Source of the DNA: an uncultured Micrococcales bacterium
GTDB lineage: Bacteria > Actinomycetota > Actinomycetes > Actinomycetales > Microbacteriaceae
Assembly: GCA_903927775.1 (NCBI GenBank)
Contig: CAIYOE010000092.1
Span: 1-12,541 of the forward strand
Length of the DNA stretch: 12,541 bases
Direction: 5' to 3'
A program made the position numbers and the translations under genes. The notes under the pieces were generated by a model. The model did no database searches. It saw nothing but the letters and a program-made list of their open reading frames with translations, and was not told the origin of the DNA. Positions within the stretch are counted from its first letter, which is position 1. The number at the start of each line of letters is the position of its first letter. Of this stretch, positions 1-7,570 are shown piece after piece.

Positions 1-1676
1 GTAACTGATTGCGCCAAGGTGCTCCAGGTGTAACCGCGATATTGCAGCAGAACGCCATCGTGGCTAAGTACGTAAATGTCGCTGCCACTGTCGGATGCGA
101 TTATTTTGGCCCCGTTTGTTACAAAACCAAGGTTTCGGCTGTCTCCGCCCACGACGCAAAGGCTAACGCTGGTCGAGCTAGCCTGCGCCACAAGGATGAG
201 TATCTGGGTTTCGCCCGACCACTCGATTGACACCGGAGTCCCGACTCCCGCCGACTCGGTGTGTGGCAGCCCCAAGCCAATCGGCATGCCGGTCTTGTCT
301 CGGATAACCGAAGCCACAACAACCCTGGTGCCCAACTTCTTGTTCGTTATTAGCAAAGCCACGCGCGCGCCCTCGGCGCTAAGGCTAAAGTCCCGGATTT
401 TGTAGTCCTTGAGCCAAGGGACAGTCAGCCAGAGGGCATTTCCGTTACTGGGTAAAACTTGGATGGCGGCCGAGCCCGCTTTAGTCACAGACCAAAGCAT
501 TCCCCGACGATCAAACTGGGGCGCAAGCAGGTCGGCGCGACTATCCACCAAAGTCGGATTCGGGGATAGTTGCCCAAGTCGAACCCGATAAATGCCTCGG
601 GAGGATCTAAGTGCAAGAGTCTTTTCGTCTGCGGTCAAAGCAAACTCATTTGCCCCCACAAGTGCAATTGCCTGCCGACTGCCGGTTAGCTGCGAACCCG
701 AAGGAGAAGACATCTGCTCCAGATTGCCGCCGATAAGCGCAACTGGCGCAAAGGTGCTTGAGCCAATGGAAGCGGGTTGGTAACTAGAAATTTTTTGCGG
801 GGTGCGGTCGATCAAAATCTGAACCTTAGTCACCGTTGGTAACTGCATCAGAGTTGATTGCAGCTGGGCCAAGAAAAACTGTTTAGAGGACTGCGAGGCT
901 AATAGAGCCGCGGCGTTCAAGCTCACCTGAGCGGTGCCTTTTTCCACTGTCACCGCATCGATGGCAAGTTTGGTGTCCAGCGGCATAGTGGTTTCCACCG
1001 CTCCAGCCAACCAGGGGCTCGGGCCAGCTAGAAGAGCAGTTACAAGACGGGTGGCAGTAGATGCCCTAGACGGGAACCAACGCAGATCCGGAACCAGGTA
1101 GTTGTAACTATGGTCGAAGAAGTAGACCGAGTAAGAGTGGAAGATAACGTCGAACACCGGGCGAATCAAAACAATGGCATTCGGAGCCTCAGAGATTCGC
1201 CACTGCCCGTGTACCTGAACCAGTTTGAAATCTAGGATCCGAGTCACCGGCTGAGCGTTTGCCTGATAGTGACCATCGGCGTCTACCGTGGCAGCCACAT
1301 TGATGGAAACCGCGGCCGTATTATTCGGCAGGCTGGTGAGGGTAAGGGAGCCCTGTTGAATCAGGACCTGGTCGTTCGGGCTCCATTTTGCTCTGAAGGC
1401 AGGAGCCAGGAAATCCCGTGCGGTTTGGTAGTCGTTCTGCGGACCGGTTGCGGCATTCAGAAAGCTATTGATCACCTCCACCTGGGTTTGACCATTCACG
1501 GGGCCGCTCGGAGAGTAGTAAAGGTAGTCGGAGTTCTGGCCGTCTTGCACCGATGGGCCGTCTAGCACCTTGGAGTTGGTTGGCAACTGTGCGCAACCGG
1601 TGAAAGCCGCTGCCAGCGCTGTGGCCATGAAGATGGCTACCAGAGCCTTACCAATCCCAGGACTCGGGCTAATCAT
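1..1676 (-). CDS. lpqB: LpqB-family lipoprotein, MtrB partner (3' end cut by window edge)
   Basis: Encodes a secreted lipoprotein that, in studied actinobacteria, contacts the extracellular domain of MtrB and modulates MtrA signalling. The frame is open from the ATG at 1676 to the window edge, about 558 codons with no stop. The family is usually 550-590 residues, so only the last few are missing. The N-terminus has a hydrophobic stretch (about residues 11-25) followed by AFTGC with Cys28 as the lipidation site. Phe at the -3 position of the lipobox is unusual. Residues about 200-290 fit the GerMN domain (ending near VQILIDRTP), and the rest fits the Gmad1-like beta-propeller. The start overlaps the mtrB stop by 8 nt (ATGATTAG), with a strong GGAGG upstream, so translation is probably coupled. 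The call rests on gene order, the lipobox and overall domain pattern, and is secure. Confidence 0.93.
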   Translation of the reverse strand, partial: MISPSPGIGKALVAIFMATALAAAFTGCAQLPTNSKVLDGPSVQDGQNSDYLYYSPSGPVNGQTQVEVINSFLNAATGPQNDYQTARDFLAPAFRAKWSPNDQVLIQQGSLTLTSLPNNTAAVSINVAATVDADGHYQANAQPVTRILDFKLVQVHGQWRISEAPNAIVLIRPVFDVIFHSYSVYFFDHSYNYLVPDLRWFPSRASTATRLVTALLAGPSPWLAGAVETTMPLDTKLAIDAVTVEKGTAQVSLNAAALLASQSSKQFFLAQLQSTLMQLPTVTKVQILIDRTPQKISSYQPASIGSSTFAPVALIGGNLEQMSSPSGSQLTGSRQAIALVGANEFALTADEKTLALRSSRGIYRVRLGQLSPNPTLVDSRADLLAPQFDRRGMLWSVTKAGSAAIQVLPSNGNALWLTVPWLKDYKIRDFSLSAEGARVALLITNKKLGTRVVVASVIRDKTGMPIGLGLPHTESAGVGTPVSIEWSGETQILILVAQASSTSVSLCVVGGDSRNLGFVTNGAKIIASDSGSDIYVLSHDGVLLQYRGYTWSTLAQSV

Positions 1677-3267
1677 TGTAAAAATCCTCCGGAATGTCCC
1701 AGAGCGCCTTGGCTGGCGGCATTGGTAGCGGAGAGTGTGCGAATACCGTGCCCTTTTGCAGCGGAAGAGTCAATCTGAAACAGGCACCCTTGCCGGGCGA
1801 TGCCCAAACCTGCAACCAACCATTGTGAAGGTTGGCATCCTCTTGACTAATGGCCAAGCCCAGTCCCGTTCCACCGCTGGTGCGCTGACGGGCAGGATCG
1901 GCTCGCCAGAATCGGTCGAATACGCGATCCAGCTGCTCTCGGCTCATACCGATCCCGTAGTCGGTCACGCTGATTGCAAAGGCTCTTTCGTCTGCTGCCA
2001 CATGAACATCGATGGGTTTGCCCTCGCCGTGTTCAACTGCGTTGGCAAGAAGGTTGCGCAGCAGTCGCTCGATTCGCCGACCGTCAATTTCGGCCTCCAC
2101 CAACTGGTTGGGCAAGGAGATATTAATTTTGGTGCCTTTAGATCGTGCTAGTGGCTCGATCGAGGCGATAGCAGAACCGATAACGTACTGGATGTCCTGC
2201 AGCTCCATGTTGGCTCTGACGCCGCCGGCATCGAATCGGCTCAGCTCAAGAAGGTCTCCCAGCAGGGCCTCAAAGCGGATGATCTGGTCATTCAAAGTCT
2301 CGGCATCTTTTTTGAGCGAGGGAGCCAGTTTGTCGCGGTTCCTAAAAATCAGGTCGCCACTGATTCGAATGGTGGTCATCGGGGTTCTAAGTTCGTGGCT
2401 TACATCGGAGACAAAGCGCTGTTGCATTTGAGAAACGCTCGTCACCTTAGTGATTTGCTTCAAGAGGCTGTCGGCCATTCGATTGAAGGAGCGACCCAGC
2501 GTGGCAATAACGTCTTCGCCTTTAGCGGGCACACGTTGCTCTAGGTCTCCATCAGCGATGCGCTCCGCGACTTCGGAAGCCACCAGAATTGGTCGGACCA
2601 GCCAGTTAGTTACAAAAAAGCTAACCAAACCAATCATGAGAATCGAGAACAGGCCGCCCACCACCAGTGTGCGCTGCACAAAATCCAGTGTGTCTTGTTC
2701 GCTTTGCAGATTGAAAACCAGGTACAGCTCGTAGGCGCCGGCAAGCGGGATCTGAATAGGAGCGCCCACCACCAGACCTGGATGGTTACCAAAGGAATCT
2801 TTGATGGTCACCGATTGGTATTGCAAACGCGAACTGGCAGCCGCAACCTTGGTGCGGAATTCTGGAGCGATCACCGAAGTATCCAGGGCAGAAGAGATTG
2901 GGCTTTGCAAAACCAGCGATGGGTCTTGCTGGCCAGGCGTCCTTAGCAAAGCCACCTTTCGATCCTGATTGCTGGTGTTGGATTCGAGACTCGGGACCAC
3001 GGAATTCATTAGCGTTTGCAGGGCGACTTCATCGGTGACATTGGCGGCACTGAAGGTGTTTTGAACCTGCACTACTGATCGCTGCGACTCGTTCAATACC
3101 TGGTTGAGTCGAGTATTGAATAGTCCGTTTCCGATTGAATAGGACAGGAAACCACCGAGCGCGGTGAGCGCAATACCACTTAGAACGACTGTAGAAGCAA
3201 CCGCACGCGCCTGGATGGAGCGCCGCAAAATGCCGATCAACGACTTGGGAAAGCCCAAGGTTTTCAC
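1669..3267 (-). CDS. mtrB: Sensor histidine kinase MtrB
   Basis: Membrane sensor kinase of the MtrAB two-component system, which autophosphorylates on histidine and passes phosphate to MtrA. Order of parts in 532 residues: transmembrane helix about 21-46; extracytoplasmic sensor region about 47-199; second helix about 200-221; HAMP about 222-275; HisKA with HELRTP and phospho-acceptor His291; ATPase domain with N box (Asn405, Asn409), DYGIG at 436-440 and GGTGLGLA around 465-472. The ending WLQVWASPGKGACFRLTLP and a short proline-containing tail are typical of MtrB. The start is GTG at 3267, directly after the mtrA TAA with no gap. No strong Shine-Dalgarno is seen there, so termination-reinitiation is likely. 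The stop lies inside the beginning of lpqB. All catalytic motifs are intact. Confidence 0.96.
   Translation of the reverse strand: MKTLGFPKSLIGILRRSIQARAVASTVVLSGIALTALGGFLSYSIGNGLFNTRLNQVLNESQRSVVQVQNTFSAANVTDEVALQTLMNSVVPSLESNTSNQDRKVALLRTPGQQDPSLVLQSPISSALDTSVIAPEFRTKVAAASSRLQYQSVTIKDSFGNHPGLVVGAPIQIPLAGAYELYLVFNLQSEQDTLDFVQRTLVVGGLFSILMIGLVSFFVTNWLVRPILVASEVAERIADGDLEQRVPAKGEDVIATLGRSFNRMADSLLKQITKVTSVSQMQQRFVSDVSHELRTPMTTIRISGDLIFRNRDKLAPSLKKDAETLNDQIIRFEALLGDLLELSRFDAGGVRANMELQDIQYVIGSAIASIEPLARSKGTKINISLPNQLVEAEIDGRRIERLLRNLLANAVEHGEGKPIDVHVAADERAFAISVTDYGIGMSREQLDRVFDRFWRADPARQRTSGGTGLGLAISQEDANLHNGWLQVWASPGKGACFRLTLPLQKGTVFAHSPLPMPPAKALWDIPEDFYND
1686..1690 (-). promoter_or_regulatory. 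Shine-Dalgarno site of lpqB inside mtrB
   Basis: The minus strand reads GGAGG, 9 nt before the lpqB ATG at 1676. It lies inside the last codons of mtrB. It fixes the lpqB start and shows that the overlapping gene has its own strong ribosome binding site. Confidence 0.8.
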
Positions 3268-3957
3268 TTAGTTCAGGCCAGCCTTGTAACCAACGCCGCG
3301 CACGGTTAGCACAATCTTGGGGTCATCCGGATCGTCTTCGATCTTGGAACGAAGGCGCTGAATGTGCACGTTGACCAGACGAGTGTCGCCCATGTTTTGG
3401 TATTCCCAAACATCTTTGAGCAGGTCTTCGCGACGGAAAACACGCTTGGGGAACTGGGCTAAGGTCGCCAGCAGCTTGAACTCCAGCGGAGTCAGAGCGA
3501 TTTTTTCTTCGCCGCGACGCACCTCGTGGCCAACGATGTCCAGAGTTAGCGGGCCAATAGCCAGGGTGGTCGTGGCGTCTTCTACCACAATCTTTGGTGG
3601 TTTGAGCGAGTTCTTGATACGCACCATTAGCTTTTCTGGTTGCCACGGCGACTTCTCAAAATAGTCGTCGGCTCCGGCACGGAAGGCTTCCTCCATGTCT
3701 TCTGCTTCGCTACGCGCGGTGACCATGATGATCGGCGTGCCCGAGAACTCACGGATGTCGCTAACCAGTTCGATTCCGCTTCGGCCAGGAAGTTGAATGT
3801 CCATTAGAACCAAACTCGGTTTGGTTTCTTTGAATAGGTCTACAACCAGCGCGCCATCCCCGACGGAAACGACTTCGAAGCCCGCCTCAATCAGCCAACG
3901 CTCGAGTGTCTCGCGAAGACGAAAATCGTCTTCTACAAGCATGATCTTGTCGGTCAC
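3268..3957 (-). CDS. mtrA: Response regulator MtrA (OmpR/PhoB type)
   Basis: DNA-binding response regulator paired with MtrB; in relatives it controls envelope, division and replication genes. 229 residues. Receiver domain about 5-115: acidic pocket Glu9, Asp10, Asp11; phosphorylation site Asp53 in LMDIQLPG; switch Thr80 in VTAR; conserved Lys102. Winged-helix domain about 130-228 with PLEFKLLATL and the strongly conserved DTRLVNVHIQRLRSKIEDD segment and VRGVGYKAG ending. The loop after Lys102 is odd: DDYFEKSPWQPEKL replaces the usual DDY-x-x-K-P-F-x-P-x-E-L, so one residue separates Lys from Pro. The receiver overall is more divergent from typical MtrA than the C-terminal domain. The start is GTG at 3957, with AGAGG at 3964-3968 six or so bases upstream. 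It follows ahcY by 15 nt and abuts mtrB. Confidence 0.93.
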   Translation of the reverse strand: MTDKIMLVEDDFRLRETLERWLIEAGFEVVSVGDGALVVDLFKETKPSLVLMDIQLPGRSGIELVSDIREFSGTPIIMVTARSEAEDMEEAFRAGADDYFEKSPWQPEKLMVRIKNSLKPPKIVVEDATTTLAIGPLTLDIVGHEVRRGEEKIALTPLEFKLLATLAQFPKRVFRREDLLKDVWEYQNMGDTRLVNVHIQRLRSKIEDDPDDPKIVLTVRGVGYKAGLN

Positions 3958-3972
3958 GAGAATCCTCTTTGC

Positions 3973-5451
3973 CTAGTACCGGTAGTGCTCTGCCTTGAAA
4001 GGGCCACAAACCGGAACCCCGATGTAGTGTGCCTGTTCTTGGGTCAACTCGGTTAATTCAACACCTAGAGCCGCCAAATGCAAACGCGCGACTTTTTCGT
4101 CTAGGTGTTTTGGCAGAACGAAAACGCCTAGTTCGTAGTTTGCGCGGTTTGCGTAAAGCTCGATCTGAGCCAGAACCTGGTTGCTAAATGAGTTACTCAT
4201 CACAAACGAAGGATGGCCGGTAGCGTTACCCAGGTTCATCAGACGACCCTCGCTGAGGATCAAAACCGAGCGGCCGTTTGGAAGGCGCCACTCGTGTACT
4301 TGGGGCTTGATTTCGATTTTTTCGACTCCGGCAATTTGGTTGATTCCAGCCATGTCGATTTCGTCGTCGAAGTGACCCACGTTGGCAACCACTGCCAAGT
4401 TCTTCATATGCAGAAGGTGCTCGGGCTTAATGATTCCGGTGTTACCGGTCGCGGTCACAAAGATGTCTACCTCGCCGATAACCGACTCCAGACGAGCAAC
4501 CTGGAAGCCATCCATGGCAGCCTGCAGGGCGCAAATTGGGTCAATCTCAGAAACGATAACCCGGGCACCCTGGCCACGAAGCGCCTCTGCAGAACCCTTG
4601 CCAACATCTCCGTAACCGGCGACGAAGCAAACCTTTCCACCAACGAGGACATCGGTGGCACGGTTCAGGCCGTCTGGTAGCGAGTGGCGAATGCCGTACT
4701 TGTTGTCGAACTTGCTCTTGGTAACCGAGTCGTTCACGTTGATGGCTGGGAACAAAAGCTCGCCAGCTTTGAAAAACTCGTAAAGGCGGTGAACACCGGT
4801 GGTGGTCTCTTCGGTCACACCTTGGATCTCGGCTGCAATCGCAGTGAAACGTCCGGGTTCAATAATTAGCGAGTCGCGAAGCAACTGCAAAATCACACCG
4901 TACTCGTGGCTGTCGGTTGGTTTGGTTTCTGGTACCGCGCCGACAAGTTCAAACTCGCGACCCTTGTGAACTAGCAGCGTGGCGTCTCCGCCGTCGTCCA
5001 AAATCATGTTCGGGCCAATGTACTGAGCGCCCTCGGCCTGAGCCTCGGCCGTCCAGTCGAAAATGCGGTCGGTGCACCACCAATATTCCTCGAGGGTTTC
5101 GCCCTTCCAGGCAAAAACTGGAACGCCGGATGGCGACTCCGGGGTGCCGTTAGGGCCAACAACTACCGCGGCTGCGGCTTCGTCTTGAGTGCTAAAAATA
5201 TTGCAAGAAGCCCAGCGAACTTTGGCGCCCATAGCAACCAAGGTTTCGATTAGGACTGCGGTCTGCACGGTCATGTGCAGCGAACCGGTAATGCGAGCAC
5301 CGGCCAGTGGCTGAGCGGCCGCGAACTCGGAACGAAGCGCCATGAGGCCTGGCATCTCGTGCTCTGCCAGGCGAATCTGGTGGCGACCAGCCTCGGCCAA
5401 AGCAAGATTGGCAACCTTGAAATCTAGTACTGGAGCAACGGTGTTAGGCAT
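3973..5451 (-). CDS. ahcY: Adenosylhomocysteinase (S-adenosyl-L-homocysteine hydrolase)
   Basis: Cytosolic NAD-dependent enzyme that reversibly splits S-adenosylhomocysteine into adenosine and homocysteine, removing the inhibitory product of methyltransferases. 492 residues, the normal bacterial length. Visible motifs: [11 protein letters not shown] (51-61), [11 protein letters not shown] (80-90), DDGGDAT (152-158), [14 protein letters not shown] (211-224), [16 protein letters not shown] (238-253) with the catalytic lysine region, Rossmann NAD loop AGYGDVGKG (278-286), [10 protein letters not shown] (357-366), and the C-terminal KAEHYRY whose Lys and Tyr reach the NAD of the partner subunit. 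Starts with ATG at 5451. The upstream GGTGAT (plus strand 5461-5466) matches an extended Shine-Dalgarno. The gene sits 29 nt after manB and 15 nt before mtrA, so it is probably cotranscribed. No riboswitch-sized leader is present. Confidence 0.98.
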   Translation of the reverse strand: MPNTVAPVLDFKVANLALAEAGRHQIRLAEHEMPGLMALRSEFAAAQPLAGARITGSLHMTVQTAVLIETLVAMGAKVRWASCNIFSTQDEAAAAVVVGPNGTPESPSGVPVFAWKGETLEEYWWCTDRIFDWTAEAQAEGAQYIGPNMILDDGGDATLLVHKGREFELVGAVPETKPTDSHEYGVILQLLRDSLIIEPGRFTAIAAEIQGVTEETTTGVHRLYEFFKAGELLFPAINVNDSVTKSKFDNKYGIRHSLPDGLNRATDVLVGGKVCFVAGYGDVGKGSAEALRGQGARVIVSEIDPICALQAAMDGFQVARLESVIGEVDIFVTATGNTGIIKPEHLLHMKNLAVVANVGHFDDEIDMAGINQIAGVEKIEIKPQVHEWRLPNGRSVLILSEGRLMNLGNATGHPSFVMSNSFSNQVLAQIELYANRANYELGVFVLPKHLDEKVARLHLAALGVELTELTQEQAHYIGVPVCGPFKAEHYRY

Positions 5452-5480
5452 TAGACAATTATCACCCCACCTAAAGCACT

Positions 5481-6887
5481 TTAACCACGAATCAGCGCAA
5501 GAACCTCATCGCGGATTGCGATCATGTCGGCCTCGTTTTTGGCCTCAACGTTTAGGCGAAGCAGCGGCTCGGTGTTGCTGGCGCGCACGTTAAACCACCA
5601 CCAGTTGTCCTGGTCGGCGCCAACCGCGGTGATGCCGTCGAATTCCTCGAACTGCGCGCGCGATTCAAATGCCTGCTGCACTCGCTGCTTGGCTGCCGGA
5701 ACATCGGTAACGGTCGAGTTAATTTCACCACTGAGGAAGTAAGGGTTGTACTGCTTGGCAAACTGGCTGAGCGGCAGGGGCTGCAAACCAAATTCTGCCA
5801 ACACATGCATAGCGGCGAGCATGCCGTTGTCGGCTCCCCAGAAATCTGCAAAGTAGTAGTGAGCACTGTGCTCGCCACCAAAAATGGCCTCGGTGGCTGC
5901 CATCTGATCCTTGATCAACGAGTGCCCAACTTTAGTCCGAACACTCTTGGCGCCATCGGCCTCGATGGTCTCCTTAACGATTCTGGAGGTAATCAGGTTG
6001 TAAAGAACCGTGATGTCGGCCTCGGGATTAGCTGCGCGAACGCGTGCGATTTCGCGGCGAGCTACGATTGCCGCCACAGCCGATGGATTTACCGGGTCGC
6101 CATTTTCATCGATGACAAAACAGCGGTCCGCATCGCCATCGAAGGCAAGACCAATGTCGGCCTTGTGAGCCACAACTGCGGCCTGCAGGTCGACCAGGTT
6201 CTTTGGGTCTAGCGGGTTAGCCTCGTGGTTTGGGAAGGTACCGTCTAGCTCGAAATACATGGGAACGATCTCGAGAGGGAGAGCACCCAGATCGGCGGCG
6301 GTGCCCAACACGGCTGGAACTGTCATGCCCCCCATACCATTTCCAGCGTCTACCACGACCTTCAGTGGTCGCACACCAGAGAGGTTAACCAAATGACGCA
6401 GGTAGGTTGCATAGTCGGCCAAAACGTTCATTTCACGATAGGTGCCTACCTGCTCAACCTCATCGATGCCCGTTTCCAAATAGGCAATAGCGCGGTCGCG
6501 AATGGCGGCCAGGCCGGTGTCTAGGCTGATTCCGCGAGCGCCGGCGCGCGAAAACTTGATGCCGTTGTAGGTGGCTGGGTTATGACTTGCGGTGAACATG
6601 GCGGCCGGTGCGTTTAGTCGGCCGGAGGCAAAATACGATTCGTCGGTGGAGCAAAGACCAATAGAAATAACATTGGCGCCTCGAGCCTGCGCACCTTTGG
6701 CAAAAGCGTCGGCGAACTCAGGCGAGCTGTCTCGCATGTCGTGACCGACCACCACATCGTGGCCTGCCGCGCCCAGTTCATCAACGAAACCGGCGGCCAA
6801 CGCACTTACGATTTCAGGAGTTAGGTCTGAGCCAACAAGGCCGCGAACATCGTAGGTTTTAACGATGGAATCCCAATTAATGGTCAT
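5481..6887 (-). CDS. manB: Phosphomannomutase/phosphohexomutase ManB
   Basis: Alpha-D-phosphohexomutase, most likely interconverting mannose-6-phosphate and mannose-1-phosphate for GDP-mannose and mannosylated envelope glycans. Phosphoglucomutase activity is possible too. 468 residues. Domain marks: active-site TASHNP with phospho-Ser101; metal loop DGDADR with Asp250, Asp252, Asp254; sugar-selecting GGEHSAH (338-344); C-terminal phosphate loop [16 protein letters not shown] (434-449). The start is ATG at 6887, not the longer in-frame option at 6980: AAAGGA stands 6 nt upstream, the protein then begins [16 protein letters not shown] as expected for the family, and the longer form would run 93 nt back into the DUF3499 gene. 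It starts 2 nt after the DUF3499 stop. In several actinobacteria a SIS-domain gene and manA lie between manB and sahH; neither is present here. Confidence 0.95.
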   Translation of the reverse strand: MTINWDSIVKTYDVRGLVGSDLTPEIVSALAAGFVDELGAAGHDVVVGHDMRDSSPEFADAFAKGAQARGANVISIGLCSTDESYFASGRLNAPAAMFTASHNPATYNGIKFSRAGARGISLDTGLAAIRDRAIAYLETGIDEVEQVGTYREMNVLADYATYLRHLVNLSGVRPLKVVVDAGNGMGGMTVPAVLGTAADLGALPLEIVPMYFELDGTFPNHEANPLDPKNLVDLQAAVVAHKADIGLAFDGDADRCFVIDENGDPVNPSAVAAIVARREIARVRAANPEADITVLYNLITSRIVKETIEADGAKSVRTKVGHSLIKDQMAATEAIFGGEHSAHYYFADFWGADNGMLAAMHVLAEFGLQPLPLSQFAKQYNPYFLSGEINSTVTDVPAAKQRVQQAFESRAQFEEFDGITAVGADQDNWWWFNVRASNTEPLLRLNVEAKNEADMIAIRDEVLALIRG

Positions 6888-6889
6888 TT

Positions 6890-7111
6890 CTAATCCTTTG
6901 CTCGATTTTCGCTCAGAAACTGGTGGCGAATCAGCTGCCATCCCTGAGGTGGAGTAAAACGTGCCTGGTGCTCGGAACACAGGTCAAAGCAGCCAGGTTC
7001 TGCCCTAGGACTTAGCATTCCAAGAACCGCGACGCTGGTTTCGTATTCGAAACTCAGTGTTGCCGTGGCCGCTTTTGTGCAGGTTGCCTTGCTGCAGGTA
7101 CGTTCATTCAT
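6890..7111 (-). CDS. DUF3499 family protein, small cysteine-rich
   Basis: 73-residue protein of the actinobacterial DUF3499 family, function unknown. Visible: Cys6 and Cys11 near the N-terminus (RTCSKATC), then CFDLCSEH with Cys41, Cys45 and His48, a spacing that suggests one zinc-ribbon-like metal site, and a conserved tail segment PPQGWQLIR. The start at 7111 is chosen because family members begin shortly before the first Cys pair. A longer frame back to 7207 would cross the divergent promoter region and add a stretch with no family resemblance. No Shine-Dalgarno precedes the ATG, so the message may have a very short leader. It is the first gene of the minus-strand train leading to manB and lpqB, and it is divergent from the metallopeptidase-family gene, an arrangement also found in Mycobacterium and Streptomyces. 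Confidence 0.88.
   Translation of the reverse strand: MNERTCSKATCTKAATATLSFEYETSVAVLGMLSPRAEPGCFDLCSEHQARFTPPQGWQLIRHQFLSENRAKD
6894..6899 (-). promoter_or_regulatory. Shine-Dalgarno site that fixes the manB start
   Basis: The minus strand reads AAAGGA, 6 nt before the ATG at 6887. It lies in the last codons of the DUF3499 gene. This supports the short manB start over the upstream in-frame ATG at 6980. Confidence 0.75.
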
Positions 7112-7122
7112 CTGGCTAAAGG

Positions 7123-7128
7123 ATACTA
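7123..7128 (-). promoter_or_regulatory. Candidate -10 element for the DUF3499-manB-ahcY-mtrAB-lpqB train
   Basis: The minus strand reads TAGTAT, 11 nt before the ATG at 7111. This would leave a leader of only about 5 nt. No good -35 is seen. It is the only plausible promoter position ahead of the train, since every gap further downstream in the train is under 30 nt. Inferred from sequence only. Confidence 0.4.
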
Positions 7129-7150
7129 AAGCAGCCTGAAGAAATCGGCT

Positions 7151-7156
7151 TATGCT
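7151..7156 (+). promoter_or_regulatory. Candidate -10 element for a leaderless transcript of the metallopeptidase-family gene
   Basis: TATGCT ends exactly 6 nt before the ATG at 7163, which puts the expected transcription start at the A of the ATG. No Shine-Dalgarno lies upstream, which fits a leaderless message, common in actinobacteria. The -35 region is weak. Confidence 0.5.
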
Positions 7157-7162
7157 ATACCC

Positions 7163-7570
7163 ATGAGCGGTCAGAAAAAGGTGCGTGGTCTTAGCCGTGA
7201 CCGTCACGGAAGAGGCATTAGAAGGCCGTTGTGGAGCCCAAAGTTCGAACCTGGGCTTGCGCTGATCGGTAACTTCGCTTCGACAGTAGAAGACGCGGCC
7301 AGCTACCTGCGGGAGGTTTACCCGGAAACCTTTGCGGGTCTTTCAGTGGAGGTCCGCGACATCCCCCCACTTCAGGGCGATTTAACCTCAATGCGCCGGT
7401 TCGCTTTTCATCGGGAATCAAACACCGTGTATGTGTATCGAGTTCCGATTCAGTTCACGGGACGCCGGCGCGACCCAATTGATGAAATGTTTCGCATTGA
7501 GGGGTTGGTAATTGAAGCCGCCTCCGAGATGATGGGCCGCGACCCTCGAGATTTTTTGGGCGAGCGCTAG
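7163..7570 (+). CDS. Metallopeptidase-family (DUF1025-like) protein lacking the zinc motif
   Basis: 135-residue protein in the position of the actinobacterial 'metallopeptidase family protein' gene divergent from DUF3499. The N-terminus is basic (about residues 5-24: KKVRG, SRDRHGRGIRR). The middle LSVEVRDIPP (60-69) and YVYRVPIQF (90-98) align with the family pattern 'V-x-V-x-x-x-P ... I-x-x-Y-R-x-P-I'. Where active members carry HEIAHHFG, this protein has EAASEMMG (118-125): both histidines are missing, so zinc-protease activity is not expected. As I recall, Microbacteriaceae homologues are similarly degenerate, which argues for a lineage trait rather than a fresh mutation. The reading frame is intact. 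Its stop TAG shares a CTAG with the stop of the convergent DUF5719 gene. The family assignment rests on context plus short motifs, so it is less certain than its neighbours. Confidence 0.75.
   Translation: MSGQKKVRGLSRDRHGRGIRRPLWSPKFEPGLALIGNFASTVEDAASYLREVYPETFAGLSVEVRDIPPLQGDLTSMRRFAFHRESNTVYVYRVPIQFTGRRRDPIDEMFRIEGLVIEAASEMMGRDPRDFLGER

Noticed and set aside
1735..2431. Plus-strand open frames of 138-139 residues antisense to mtrB
   Set aside because: Shadows of the histidine kinase gene, whose motifs on the minus strand are complete.
4213..4680. Long plus-strand open frame inside ahcY (155 residues)
   Set aside because: It lies wholly antisense to a certain enzyme gene, has no ribosome binding site or recognisable domain, and is explained by the codon pattern of the opposite strand.
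5467..5484. Possible terminator hairpin (TAAAG-CA-CTTTA) between manB and ahcY
   Set aside because: Only 5 A/T-rich pairs, a 2-nt loop and no T-run; too weak to end transcription.
6888..6980. Longer in-frame manB start at 6980, giving a 499-residue protein
   Set aside because: It would run 93 nt back into the DUF3499 gene; the ATG at 6887 has AAAGGA at the right distance and the family N-terminus begins there.
7112..7207. Longer DUF3499 frame starting at 7207
   Set aside because: It would cover the divergent promoter region and the start of the plus-strand gene; the extra 32 residues do not resemble the family, whose members start just before the first cysteine pair.
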